Source: Crocinitomicaceae bacterium
GTDB taxonomy: Bacteria > Bacteroidota > Bacteroidia > Flavobacteriales_G > Salibacteraceae
Direction: 5' to 3'
DNA: 64,000 nucleotides
Assembly: GCA_002713215.1 (NCBI GenBank)
Contig: PAVO01000017.1
Span: 1-64,000, forward strand
Shown here: piece after piece, positions 24,852 to 33,469 of the stretch
How positions within the stretch are numbered: the stretch's first letter is position 1
How the letters are laid out: the number at the start of each line of letters is the position of its first letter
Translations under genes and position numbers: made by a program
Notes under the pieces: generated by a model
What the model was told of the DNA's origin: nothing
Seen by the model: only the letters and a program-made list of their open reading frames with translations
The model's database searches: none

Positions 24852-26315
24852 TTGAACCTTAAACAAATCATACTTTTAATTTTACTGTCACTTAGTGGGA
24901 GCTGCGTTATAGCAGCTCCCATTATTGTTTCAGGACTAATAACTGACAATGGAGTTCCTGTACGCAATCAATGGGTACATATAAACGCTCCGGGAGCCGA
25001 TACGAGTTTTATGACCGGACCAGGCGGCAATTATAATGTTGTGGTCAATCCGTCTACTGCTATTGGAACAATGCGTGTTTTCTTTTTATGTAAAAATGAT
25101 ACAACAGATTCAATTGTAGGTTTTGACTCAAGTACTCGTGTTTTAACTGTAAACCTAAACGGATGTGTACCGGTGACCGGATCGGTAACAGTTACAGGCA
25201 ATATTTCCAACAGCCATCTATCTTCTTCACTCATTCGGGTCTATTTCTCCCAGAATAATTTTCGTTCGCTTTTTGATTCTACCCTGGCGGATAGCACAGG
25301 CTTTTTTTCTCATCAGTTCACCAGTTCCGGACCAGGAACGCTGTACACCCGAATTGTAGACTGTGATGGGCAAACGTCCGCCGATTCCACCTGGTTTAAT
25401 TTAAACGATTCCATATCCCAATCCCTGGATTATTGTCCTGTCAAAATGCATGTTGGTATGATTTACAACAGCGGCAGGTTGGTGTCACCAACGGATGCCA
25501 TTTTGCTAAACTACAAATACTTACCAGAAAAGGAGGGTTTTCAGTTTGATGATACGTTAAAGATTCTTTCAAACGGTACATTTCAATTTGTGAATGATAA
25601 GAAAACCGACTACTTATTAAAAGTGATTCCAAAGGATACTGCTATTGGTTTTGCACCAACTTATTACCCCAATGGAATTCAATGGGATAACTCCAATTCT
25701 AAGGCGGTAGGCCCGCATACGCAAGGTGTTTTGAGGATAGATCTTAATCTATTTACTAGAAAGTTGGGAGCGTACTCAATTCGTGGAACGGTAAAAATTG
25801 ATCCTGATTTAATTAAAGATGGATATTCTGCTGTTGGAATTCATTTGTTGGATACCAATAATCAGGTTATTGATTTCACGTTTGCGGATCGGTTTAATGA
25901 TTTTTATTTCAATAACCTTAATGAGGGTCAGTATAAAATTTGGATCGATCAATGTGGAATTCCCACTAACCCTAAGGTTGTAAACCTTTCGAGGACTAAT
26001 CCAACAGTTTCTGATGTTGTATTAACTGCCAATCCTTTAGGTATATCATACGATGAGTTTGTTGGAGTTGAACCAGTTGTAACAGATACTGAACCGGCCC
26101 TATTTCCCAATCCATTTGATGAAATATTGAACCTGAAAATAAAAGAATCAAGCATGATTTCGGTGCATAACATGCAGGGCAAATTAATTCGCGAAGAGGA
26201 ATTTACCGAAGGAGAACTACATAGAATAGAAACTAAAGAATGGCAATCAGGGGTATATGTGATTACAATACAAAACAAAAAGGAGTTGTATAGAAAAAAG
26301 GTGATAAAAAGATAG
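24852..26315 (+). CDS. T9SS surface protein of triad 1
   Basis: A 487-residue secreted protein. It starts with TTG 24852 (TTGAACCTTAAAC), and the paralogue at 28741 begins with the same 13 bases, which supports the unusual start. The signal peptide contains a conserved GSC before the AA-P cleavage region; the residues before the Cys do not make a lipobox. Several Ig/CarboxypepD_reg-like modules follow (IIVSGLITDNGVPV; GSVTVTGNISNS; YSIRGTVKIDPDLIKDGYSAVGIHLLD). A T9SS sorting domain closes it (PALFPNPFDEIL). An ECF sigma gene follows after 14 nt. It may be the surface cargo or the signal source for that sigma/anti-sigma pair. Confidence 0.78.
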   Translation: MNLKQIILLILLSLSGSCVIAAPIIVSGLITDNGVPVRNQWVHINAPGADTSFMTGPGGNYNVVVNPSTAIGTMRVFFLCKNDTTDSIVGFDSSTRVLTVNLNGCVPVTGSVTVTGNISNSHLSSSLIRVYFSQNNFRSLFDSTLADSTGFFSHQFTSSGPGTLYTRIVDCDGQTSADSTWFNLNDSISQSLDYCPVKMHVGMIYNSGRLVSPTDAILLNYKYLPEKEGFQFDDTLKILSNGTFQFVNDKKTDYLLKVIPKDTAIGFAPTYYPNGIQWDNSNSKAVGPHTQGVLRIDLNLFTRKLGAYSIRGTVKIDPDLIKDGYSAVGIHLLDTNNQVIDFTFADRFNDFYFNNLNEGQYKIWIDQCGIPTNPKVVNLSRTNPTVSDVVLTANPLGISYDEFVGVEPVVTDTEPALFPNPFDEILNLKIKESSMISVHNMQGKLIREEEFTEGELHRIETKEWQSGVYVITIQNKKELYRKKVIKR

Positions 26316-26329
26316 GCAGTAAGCCATAC

Positions 26330-26908
26330 ATGGAGGTTGATCGAAAATTAATCGAAGCCTGTATTAAGGGTGATAGAAAGGCTCAACACAAGCTTTATAA
26401 GGATTGCTTTGCTCAACTTCTTAGCATATGTTACCGCTTTGCCAACAATAAGGATGATGCCTGCATCTTGTTAAATGGGGCCTTCTTTAAGGTGCTTAAC
26501 AACTTACATAAGCAGAATGAAGAGATTCCGTTTATGTCGTGGGCCATTCGAATTACTGTAAATCACTGCATAAGTGAATACAGAAAAGAGAATACGAGGA
26601 AAAAACATTTAACCCCTGTTGATCCGGAAGACCTTGAGCATCATGCCGAATTACGTGTTCTGGATGAGGGAGAAAAGGAATATAACCCGGAAGTACTAAA
26701 AAGGGTCCAGGAAGAGGTGCTCAATTTGCCTCCAACTACTCAGGAAGTATTTCAATTATATGTATTTCAGGGGTTTACTCATAATGAGGTAGCTCAACAA
26801 CTGGATATGAAAGAAGGAACTTCTAAATGGCATCTTAATAATGCCAGGAAGATTTTAAAATCGGTGTTGAGTAGTTCATTAAAATTAATGTCAAGCATAG
26901 TGTTATGA
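26330..26908 (+). CDS. ECF-type RNA polymerase sigma factor, triad 1
   Basis: A sigma-70-family extracytoplasmic-function factor of 192 residues with regions 2 and 4 only. Region 2 spans about 10-80 (ACIKGDRKAQHKLY, FMSWAIRITVNHCISEYRK). Region 4 spans about 120-178 (LPPTTQEVFQLYVFQGFTHNEVAQQL, EGTSKWHLNNARKIL). Its ATGA overlap with the next gene, a membrane-spanning putative anti-sigma, fits co-synthesis and control by sequestration. A close paralogue lies at 30216-30794. The target promoters are unknown; autoregulation of the triad is plausible. Confidence 0.88.
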   Translation: MEVDRKLIEACIKGDRKAQHKLYKDCFAQLLSICYRFANNKDDACILLNGAFFKVLNNLHKQNEEIPFMSWAIRITVNHCISEYRKENTRKKHLTPVDPEDLEHHAELRVLDEGEKEYNPEVLKRVQEEVLNLPPTTQEVFQLYVFQGFTHNEVAQQLDMKEGTSKWHLNNARKILKSVLSSSLKLMSSIVL

Positions 26909-28551
26909 TAGACGAAGAAATTGATAAAATTACTAGGGCTGCGTTTCCAGGCGGAGATACTTCTTATGAAGAGAAGTATTGGAAGGACATGGAAAGTGTG
27001 CTGGGTAACTCAGGAAGAAAAAGAGGTTTTATTTTTTGGTGGGGAGCAGGTGCGGTTGCATTGCTGATTTCTGCTGTGGCGGTTATCAATCTGTCAAATT
27101 CACCAAATGAGATATCCGATGATCTTAAGACTAACGCAGCTTTAACTCAGGTCGAACCAAATGATAAAGAGCAAGTAGAAAAGCAAGAAACTACCCCTGA
27201 GCAAAGTGAAAAGATTGAAACGAACGAAACGAATGAAAAATTAAAATCGGTTGAGAAGAACACTGCAGATTACGATAGTAAAAAGGAGAGTATTCAAACT
27301 CATAATGGCCAACAGACAGGTATCACAGAATCTGCTACCATTCAACCAGTACCCACTTCTGGAAAGAAAAAATTGAAAGAATCAAATCAACAATTAGGTA
27401 AAGGTACAGGTGCTTCAATGAAAACCCTGGTTGCAGTTTCGTCGACTCTTGACCAATCTAAGGAAACCTTACCTTCTACTGTCAAAAATGAAAATAAGAC
27501 AGAACAGAATGCCTCACCGGAAGTCAAAACAGTTGAGCTAGCTGAAACGGTCCAAAAAGGGGAAGAAACTTCAGAAGTTTCGGAACCCGAAGTAACCGTC
27601 TATGATAAAAATGATCTGGAAGTGGTAGCTGAAGATAATTCGGAAGAAAAAGATCAAACTATGGCAACAGAAGAACCTGAGGAGGATTCGGACCTTGCGG
27701 AATCAGTTGATGCCACCGCTGAAAAAACTGAATTTGGTGAAAAAGTTAAATCGGGTAATAAGTTTAAGTGGTTCATACAGCCTTCACTGTCCATTTCTAC
27801 TTCTCAAAAGGGTGAAGTGAGCCTAGTAGAAACCAAATCTTCAAGCTCTCATATAAGTCCAAGTGCTATTCGCGAGTGGAATGGTGGAATTGAAGCAGGT
27901 GTACGTTATGGCTCTTTTTACTTGCTAAGCGGACTCCGTTTTCAGGAGTTTAATCAATCGTTTTCCATTAGAACGGTTACGACAGACATAAAGGATGAAT
28001 ATCAATACAATCAGCGTGATAAGATTGAAAGTATTGATCGTACGCTGATTCGTAACATTATTGTTAAGGTTCCCGATGGGAATGATTTCATTTTTAAAGT
28101 AGCCGGAAGCGAATATTCTACAGATACTAACTGGACAACAGTAACTGATACCGTGGTTAATAGTAAGGAGATAGTAAGCGAAGAGGAATTGAGCATTAAT
28201 TACAAATTGCAGTACTTAAGCGTGCCGTTAAGGGTAGGGTTTGAACATGTACTTGGAGAAAAATGGTTGGTTGAAACTTCTATCGGCGCCAACTTTGGTT
28301 TCCTGATCAGTCAGTCGGGAAGCGTATTTAACTCAAATACGAATGACGTCGTTGTGGTCGGGCAATCAGCTTCAATTGCTAAATCTACCATTAGCAGTTC
28401 ATTCGGAGTAGGAGTCGGGTACTTATTAACCCCTGACCTTTCGCTACGACTGAATCCTACTTATCGATACATGATTAAAGGGCCTAATAAGGACCTCATT
28501 AACCAGTCTAATTTCTTTGGGGTGGGTATGCAAATTCGATATGTGTTTTAG
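26905..28551 (+). CDS. dual-membrane-spanning anti-sigma/beta-barrel protein, triad 1
   Basis: A 548-residue protein with an unusual layout. A short cytoplasmic N-terminus (MIDEEIDKITRAAF ... YWKDMESVL, 1-40) could bind the sigma factor. One inner-membrane helix follows at 42-63. Then comes a long acidic low-complexity linker (64-285, rich in Glu, Lys, Thr, Ser). The C-terminal PorT-like outer-membrane beta-barrel runs from about 286 to 548, ending in an aromatic residue (QIRYVF). This matches the dual membrane-spanning anti-sigma (Dma) class described in Bacteroides, in which one chain links barrel and sigma factor. It overlaps the sigma gene by 4 nt. No zinc-finger anti-sigma motif is present. 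Confidence 0.82.
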   Translation: MIDEEIDKITRAAFPGGDTSYEEKYWKDMESVLGNSGRKRGFIFWWGAGAVALLISAVAVINLSNSPNEISDDLKTNAALTQVEPNDKEQVEKQETTPEQSEKIETNETNEKLKSVEKNTADYDSKKESIQTHNGQQTGITESATIQPVPTSGKKKLKESNQQLGKGTGASMKTLVAVSSTLDQSKETLPSTVKNENKTEQNASPEVKTVELAETVQKGEETSEVSEPEVTVYDKNDLEVVAEDNSEEKDQTMATEEPEEDSDLAESVDATAEKTEFGEKVKSGNKFKWFIQPSLSISTSQKGEVSLVETKSSSSHISPSAIREWNGGIEAGVRYGSFYLLSGLRFQEFNQSFSIRTVTTDIKDEYQYNQRDKIESIDRTLIRNIIVKVPDGNDFIFKVAGSEYSTDTNWTTVTDTVVNSKEIVSEEELSINYKLQYLSVPLRVGFEHVLGEKWLVETSIGANFGFLISQSGSVFNSNTNDVVVVGQSASIAKSTISSSFGVGVGYLLTPDLSLRLNPTYRYMIKGPNKDLINQSNFFGVGMQIRYVF

Positions 28552-28658
28552 AATTTGTATAAACCTCAACCGGCTGAATTAAAGAGGGGTAAGACATCTT
28601 AATATATTTTCTTAATACAACCAAACCTTTTTAATTTTACGAGTCTATATACTGAATC

Positions 28659-28666
28659 TAGATTTG
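28659..28666 (+). promoter_or_regulatory. candidate promoter -7 element of triad 2
   Basis: TAGATTTG matches TAnnTTTG, about 75 bp before the TTG start at 28741. No convincing TTG -33 element is at the right distance. A sigma-specific promoter could lie elsewhere in the 189-bp gap: ATCTTAATATATTTTCTTAAT near 28599 resembles ATCTTAATTTATTGTTTTAT upstream of the first triad's operon near 23441. Confidence 0.35.
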
Positions 28667-28740
28667 TGAGTTCGCTCAAGGGATTATGCAGAATTTTACA
28701 TTTCCAGTAGCAGTATTTAATAGATTAATGCATTAAGAAT

Positions 28741-30201
28741 TTGAACCTTAAACTTTTAATACTATCATTTTTACTGTTTATAAAAGGAAGCTGCCTAATG
28801 GCGGCTTCCTTTAATGTTTTTGGCCAGGTTACCAACAATGGCCTTCCTGCTCCTAACCAGGTGGTTTATGTTCAGGCCACTGGTGCAGATACCAATTTTA
28901 GAACCGATACACTCGGAAATTATTTCGCTTCCATAAAATCAACCATTCAAAATGGAATCGTAAGAATTTTCTTTGTCGATTGTAAGGGGGATACTGTAGA
29001 AGCTAACAGGACCTTTACTAATCTAACCCGTTCCATATATTCAAGGTTACAAGGTTGTCCGCCTGCCGGAAAAGTACTGGTATCAGGTACTGTTAAAACC
29101 TATATGCAAGCTTCTCGCTTTATCAGTGTTTATTTTTCTAAGGATAATTTTCGCACCTATTTCGATTCTACAAAAACCGGCCTTCTTGGAAAATTCTTTG
29201 AACAATACTATACCAAAGGAGCAGGTAAATTGTATGTAAGAATCAGAGATTGTGAGGATAATTGGATTTTTGATTCACTGCCCTATAATGCTTCGGATAC
29301 CTTAAGTTTTACGCTCAACTTTTGTAAAAACACAGATAAGGTTTATCATGGAACGATAAACCTAAATTCTAAGGCAATAAAACCTGATGAAGCATTTATG
29401 TTGCGTTACAAATTCAATCCGGTTAGGAAAAATTTTGAATTTGTAGATTCTATTTCCGTTAATAAGCACGGTTCCTTCCACTTTCCAAAAGACAGTGTTA
29501 ATGAGTATTTATTAAAGGTGCTTCCAACGGATGCATCTCGGTTTTCCGCTACTTACTACCCAAACGGGATTAAATGGAATCATAGCAATGCGCGTTCAAT
29601 AGGAATTCATTTGAATAACCCGCTAAGGGTTTATTTAAAAGATTATCCATCACCATCAGGAACTTATAGAATAAGTGGTGTAGTGGAAGTCGATAATGGG
29701 TTTAAACGAGCAGGTTACGGAGCGGTGGGAATTCATTTGCTGGATAATTCGGATAAGGTTATTGGTTTTACTTATGCTAACAGAGCCGGTAGTTTTTCGT
29801 TTGATAATTTGGATGCCGGAAGCTATCGGGTATGGATTGATCAATGTGGTCTTCCCACTGAAAACAAGATTATTTCGCTGAATGCAAATAACCCGGTTGA
29901 AGATAATCTGGTTATAACGGCAAACAATAACGGGGTTTACTTCGATGAATTCCTAGGCTTAAATGAAGCATACTCCGAATCTGAAACCCAGGTTTACCCC
30001 AATCCTTTTGCCGATGTTATCAATTTGGTTTCGAAGGATTATGGGACGGTTACCGTTCAGGATATGATGGGTAGAATTGTATATTCAAATAATTATGTAA
30101 AAAATGAAGAAATCCGAACGGATAATTGGGAGGAAGGAGTTTACCTGATCACCGTTCAAAATAAAAAGGGATTGTATAGAAGGAAGCTTGTAAAAAAATA
30201 A
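28741..30201 (+). CDS. T9SS surface protein of triad 2
   Basis: A 486-residue paralogue of the protein at 24852-26315. It has the same TTG start sequence, GSC-containing signal peptide, CarboxypepD_reg-like modules (FNVFGQVTNNGLPAPNQVV; YRISGVVEVDNGFKRAGYGAVG) and T9SS sorting domain (TQVYPNPFADVI ... EEGVYLITVQNKKGLYRRK). Shared segments include RVYFSQNNFRS / SVYFSKDNFRT and the WIDQCG motif. It precedes the second ECF sigma gene by 14 nt, the same spacing as in triad 1. Enough divergence has built up that the two may recognise different partners. Confidence 0.78.
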   Translation: MNLKLLILSFLLFIKGSCLMAASFNVFGQVTNNGLPAPNQVVYVQATGADTNFRTDTLGNYFASIKSTIQNGIVRIFFVDCKGDTVEANRTFTNLTRSIYSRLQGCPPAGKVLVSGTVKTYMQASRFISVYFSKDNFRTYFDSTKTGLLGKFFEQYYTKGAGKLYVRIRDCEDNWIFDSLPYNASDTLSFTLNFCKNTDKVYHGTINLNSKAIKPDEAFMLRYKFNPVRKNFEFVDSISVNKHGSFHFPKDSVNEYLLKVLPTDASRFSATYYPNGIKWNHSNARSIGIHLNNPLRVYLKDYPSPSGTYRISGVVEVDNGFKRAGYGAVGIHLLDNSDKVIGFTYANRAGSFSFDNLDAGSYRVWIDQCGLPTENKIISLNANNPVEDNLVITANNNGVYFDEFLGLNEAYSESETQVYPNPFADVINLVSKDYGTVTVQDMMGRIVYSNNYVKNEEIRTDNWEEGVYLITVQNKKGLYRRKLVKK

Positions 30202-30215
30202 AGTACTGCCGTGAT

Positions 30216-30794
30216 ATGAAGGTGGATCGGAAGCTAATTGGAGCCTGTATTAAAGGCGATCGAAGGGCTCAGCGCGAGCTCTATGGGCTATGCCTTGATC
30301 AATTGTTAGGTGTTTGCTTCCGGTTTGCGAACAACGAAGACGATGCTTCTATCCTTCTGAACGAGGCATTTTTCAAGATTTTAGAGAATCTGGAAAATCA
30401 AAATAAAGAGGTTCCCTTTATGGCCTGGGCAACCCGAATAACGGTAAATCACTGCATAAGTGAATATCGGAAAGACAGAACCAGAAAGCGGGTAATTACC
30501 GCAATGGAACCGGAAGACCTGGACCAGTCTTCTCAATTGAGAATATTGGATGATGAGAAATTTGAATATGATCCAAGACTTTTAAAGAAGGTACGAAAGG
30601 AAATTTTAAACCTACCACCCATGACCCAGGAGGTTTTCCAGTTGTATGTTTTTCAAAATTGTTCTCATTACGAGGTGGCGGAGTTGTTGGGAATTAAAGA
30701 GGGAACATCAAAATGGCATTTGTTTAATGCGCGCAGTATATTGAGAGAAGCATTAATTGATGACATGAAAGAAGTAACAAGTATAGCCTTATGA
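30216..30794 (+). CDS. ECF-type RNA polymerase sigma factor, triad 2
   Basis: A 192-residue ECF sigma factor, the same length as its paralogue at 26330 and clearly homologous throughout (DRKLIGACIKGDRRAQREL; ITVNHCISEYRKDRTRKR; LPPMTQEVFQLYVFQNCSHYEVAELL). The region 4 recognition segment differs in places, so promoter specificity may have shifted. It overlaps the following anti-sigma gene by 4 nt. It would be released when the associated envelope-spanning protein senses its signal; this follows from the Dma model, not from the sequence directly. Confidence 0.87.
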   Translation: MKVDRKLIGACIKGDRRAQRELYGLCLDQLLGVCFRFANNEDDASILLNEAFFKILENLENQNKEVPFMAWATRITVNHCISEYRKDRTRKRVITAMEPEDLDQSSQLRILDDEKFEYDPRLLKKVRKEILNLPPMTQEVFQLYVFQNCSHYEVAELLGIKEGTSKWHLFNARSILREALIDDMKEVTSIAL

Positions 30795-32449
30795 CAGACG
30801 AGGAAATCGATAAGTTGTCAAGAGCGTCATTTCGCAACTCCCGCGCTGCTAATGAAGCAAAGCTTTGGAGTGACATGGAAAAGATTCTCGACGAAAGGGG
30901 AAGCAAGGGGGGCGGTTTCTATTGGCCGGCACTTGGAGCTGTGGTTCTGGTTGTTGCGACTGCATTGGGGTGGTTTGTTATTAGCGACACATCAAAAAGC
31001 ATTATAACACCAACAGAAGATCAAATTGTAGAAAATCAAAAGACTATCAATCCTGAGTCCAATGCCAACGATATCGATTCGAAAAGCGATCAGCCTATAC
31101 GAACTGAGGAATTACAGGGCAATGATGCTAAACCTTTGACCAAGTCAATAAGTAAAACTGCGATTAAACAAGAAAAGCCAATTGAAGCAACGAGTAAGAC
31201 TAACGTAGAAAAGGCTAGCATCCTAAATGAAGAAAGTACTCCTCAAAACGGGGAAGCTTTGTTAGTTGCATCTGTTACTCAACCAGTGGACACTAAACCT
31301 GAAGAGGAAAACAACCTAAGTCTGATTACTGAAATGAGTGCAGGACAAACCATAAACAAGGTTTCCAAAGTCAATGAGGCGAATGAAAATAGTGTTGGGC
31401 TGGAAACATCGCAATCAATAGAAGAAGAAACTCCTGAATCGGTAGAAATCACAAATTCGGAGCAGGGAGCGAATCAAGAAGATAATTCTATAGCATTAGT
31501 GGACGTTTCGGCCATTGAAAACCCTCAGGAGAATTCAGAACAGAAAGTTGATGTACAGGAAGATTCACAGGAAACGATGGCGATTGCAGAAGGAGAAATC
31601 AAAGCAGATGAACCAATCAATACAGAAACCGAATTCGGGGAAGAGCTAAACTCAAACTCTAGGATTCGATTTTTTGTTCAACCCCGATTTAGTTATTTTA
31701 ATTCGGAGAAGGAAAAGGAGTATTATATAGAAACCACATCGTCTAATTCTCATATTAACACTTCAAGAATGAAGGACTGGAGTGCTGGAATTGATGCTGG
31801 GGTTCAGTTTAATAAATTCTATATCAAAACCGGATTACACTATCAGGAACTAAACCAGTCGTTCTCTATACGTACCCAAACCACAGAAATAATAGATAAT
31901 TACGAATATGAGGATCGACTCATTGGAACTGAAATAGTACAGTCAGGTACAAGGTACGAAGTGTTTAAAGTTCCGGTAGGTAGTGGGTTTTCTTACCGGG
32001 GTCAATCCATTGCGATTTACGACACCAACGACGTTTTTGTCACTGATACCATTATCAATAAAACGGAATTAGTCGTTGAAACCCAATCTACGCTTAGCTA
32101 TACATTGAAATATTTTCAAGTGCCTTTGATGGTTGGTTATGAACATGTATTAGGGGCAAGATGGTTGATCGATGTATCCGGAGGTATAAATCTTGGTATT
32201 CTTGCTGGTCAGTCGGGAAGTACGTTTAACAACAATTCTGAAGAGGTGGTTTCATTACTGGGATCTTCTCACCCCTCTAAGACCACAGTTTCCTATTTAG
32301 TTAATGTTGGAGTAGGGTATATGTTAGGCCCTGATATGTCAATTAATTTAACCCCAAGCTACAAATACCTGGGGAATGGGCCATTTAATTACAGTGAAAG
32401 TCAACGAAGCTTTTATGGGGTTGATCTTGGTCTTCGATATAAGTTTTAA
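30791..32449 (+). CDS. dual-membrane-spanning anti-sigma/beta-barrel protein, triad 2
   Basis: A 552-residue paralogue of the protein at 26905. The cytoplasmic N-terminus (MTDEEIDKLSRASF ... LWSDMEKIL) is similar. One membrane helix lies at about 44-64, followed by a long Glu/Ser/Asn/Gln-rich linker (about 65-290). A C-terminal outer-membrane barrel runs from about 291 to 552 and ends LGLRYKF. The linker sequences hardly align although both are acidic and about 220 residues long, while the two ends are conserved. That is what a length-constrained tether across the periplasm would show. Sigma partner: the gene it overlaps at 30791-30794. Confidence 0.82.
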   Translation: MTDEEIDKLSRASFRNSRAANEAKLWSDMEKILDERGSKGGGFYWPALGAVVLVVATALGWFVISDTSKSIITPTEDQIVENQKTINPESNANDIDSKSDQPIRTEELQGNDAKPLTKSISKTAIKQEKPIEATSKTNVEKASILNEESTPQNGEALLVASVTQPVDTKPEEENNLSLITEMSAGQTINKVSKVNEANENSVGLETSQSIEEETPESVEITNSEQGANQEDNSIALVDVSAIENPQENSEQKVDVQEDSQETMAIAEGEIKADEPINTETEFGEELNSNSRIRFFVQPRFSYFNSEKEKEYYIETTSSNSHINTSRMKDWSAGIDAGVQFNKFYIKTGLHYQELNQSFSIRTQTTEIIDNYEYEDRLIGTEIVQSGTRYEVFKVPVGSGFSYRGQSIAIYDTNDVFVTDTIINKTELVVETQSTLSYTLKYFQVPLMVGYEHVLGARWLIDVSGGINLGILAGQSGSTFNNNSEEVVSLLGSSHPSKTTVSYLVNVGVGYMLGPDMSINLTPSYKYLGNGPFNYSESQRSFYGVDLGLRYKF

Positions 32450-32515
32450 TTAATAAAAGTCATGAAATCAATAGCTTACAATTGATTTAATAATTTTAAC
32501 ATAAATATATACACT

Positions 32516-32528
32516 TACATTAAATGTA
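32516..32528. promoter_or_regulatory. candidate MarR operator upstream of marR 2
   Basis: TACATT-A-AATGTA is a perfect 6-bp inverted repeat around one base. The core ACATTAAATGT recurs exactly at 33030-33040 between this marR and the DoxX gene. It lies just upstream of the marR -7 box, so a bound repressor would block it. Confidence 0.6.
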
Positions 32529-32534
32529 GTTACA

Positions 32535-32542
32535 TACATTTG
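32535..32542 (+). promoter_or_regulatory. promoter -7 element of marR 2
   Basis: TACATTTG matches TAnnTTTG exactly, 13 bp before the ATG at 32556 and 6 bp after the palindrome at 32516-32528. Confidence 0.55.
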
Positions 32543-32555
32543 TTGCCTGAATGAT

Positions 32556-33002
32556 ATGAGAATAGAGGAAGAAATAAAACAGGCTAAGTTTAAAACCAAT
32601 AAAGAGAAGGCGTTGGTAAACTTGTTGTATACCTACCATTGGCTGAAAAATGCTCATAATAAGCAATATAAGTCCTATGGTATTTCGTCTCAACAATACA
32701 ATGTACTCCGGATATTGCGGGGCCAACATCCAAAACCTGCATCCATAAAATTGATAACTGAGCGAATGTTAGATAAATCCAGCAACGCTTCCAGGTTGGT
32801 TGATAAACTTCTTCTAAAAGGTTTAGTTGAACGGCACAACTGTCCTGACGACAGAAGGCAGGTTGATGTTTTGATTAGTAAAAAGGGACTGGAGTTGGTT
32901 GAAAAAAGTATTGAGGAGAACAATAAGAGTATGGAAGTGATAAACCTGTCGGAAGAAGAAAGTGATGTAATCAGCAATTTGTTAGACAAAATGAGAGGAT
33001 AA
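32556..33002 (+). CDS. MarR-family transcriptional regulator (copy 2)
   Basis: A 148-residue winged-helix regulator homologous to the one at 3539-3991. Shared landmarks are YGISSQQYNVLRIL, ASRLVDKLL and DDRRQVDVLISKKGLELV. It has one cysteine in the wing (HNCPDD), absent from copy 1, which could confer thiol sensitivity. It is followed by DoxX and YceI genes on the same strand. The ACATTAAATGT palindromes both before it and between it and doxX strongly suggest that it represses the whole cassette. ATG 32556 is preferred to the out-of-frame ATG at 32551. Confidence 0.85.
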   Translation: MRIEEEIKQAKFKTNKEKALVNLLYTYHWLKNAHNKQYKSYGISSQQYNVLRILRGQHPKPASIKLITERMLDKSSNASRLVDKLLLKGLVERHNCPDDRRQVDVLISKKGLELVEKSIEENNKSMEVINLSEEESDVISNLLDKMRG

Positions 33003-33018
33003 AAAATTTTGAAATAAT

Positions 33019-33040
33019 ACATGTATATACATTAAATGTC
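33019..33040. promoter_or_regulatory. operator-like palindromes upstream of doxX 2
   Basis: TACATGTA (33019-33026) followed by TACATTAAATGT (33029-33040). The second repeats the core of the site upstream of marR 2; the first resembles the TTACATGTAA site of the other cassette at 4011-4020. Confidence 0.55.
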
Positions 33041-33061
33041 ATAACAATTAAAACTGGAAGA

Positions 33062-33439
33062 ATGAAAAAGAAAGGAAAATTAATAGCAAGAGTATTGGTT
33101 GGTTTAATGATGGTTATTTTTGGGTTAAACGGATTTCTAAATTTTATCCCTATGTCACCATCACCTGAACCAGCGTGGAATTTTATGGGAGCAATGGCAG
33201 AGGCCGGCTATTTTTTGCCCATGGTGAAAGGGCTTGAAATTGTTGCGGGAGTATTACTACTTACCGGAAAGTATATAAGAGCGGCTTTGGTTATTCTTAC
33301 ACCTATCATGTTGAACGCATTTTTATTTCACCTGTTTCTTAACATAGCTGGAATTGGCGGTGCCCTGGTTGCATTCTCATTAACCATTTACCTCATTACA
33401 ACGGAGTGGAACGGATTTAAACAATTAGTTAAAGCATAA
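33062..33439 (+). CDS. DoxX family membrane protein (copy 2)
   Basis: A 125-residue integral membrane protein of the DoxX family with four predicted helices. It contains FGLNGFLNFIPMSP near the N-terminus, a common DoxX signature, then VKGLEIVAGVLLLTGKY. It has the same length as the DoxX-like protein at 4060-4437 but low similarity, consistent with a different subfamily. It lies in the MarR-controlled cassette, 60 bp after marR and 30 bp before yceI. DoxX-family proteins are linked to redox or sulphur stress and membrane electron transfer; the exact activity is unknown. Confidence 0.8.
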   Translation: MKKKGKLIARVLVGLMMVIFGLNGFLNFIPMSPSPEPAWNFMGAMAEAGYFLPMVKGLEIVAGVLLLTGKYIRAALVILTPIMLNAFLFHLFLNIAGIGGALVAFSLTIYLITTEWNGFKQLVKA

Positions 33440-33469
33440 AAACAATAAATAATAAACAAAAACAGAATT

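Noticed and set aside
24852-24930. Lipoprotein signal (GSC) in the triad surface proteins
   Set aside because: The residues before the cysteine (S-G-S or K-G-S) do not fit a lipobox, and a normal cleavage site follows at the Ala residues; the T9SS tail also argues for signal peptidase I.
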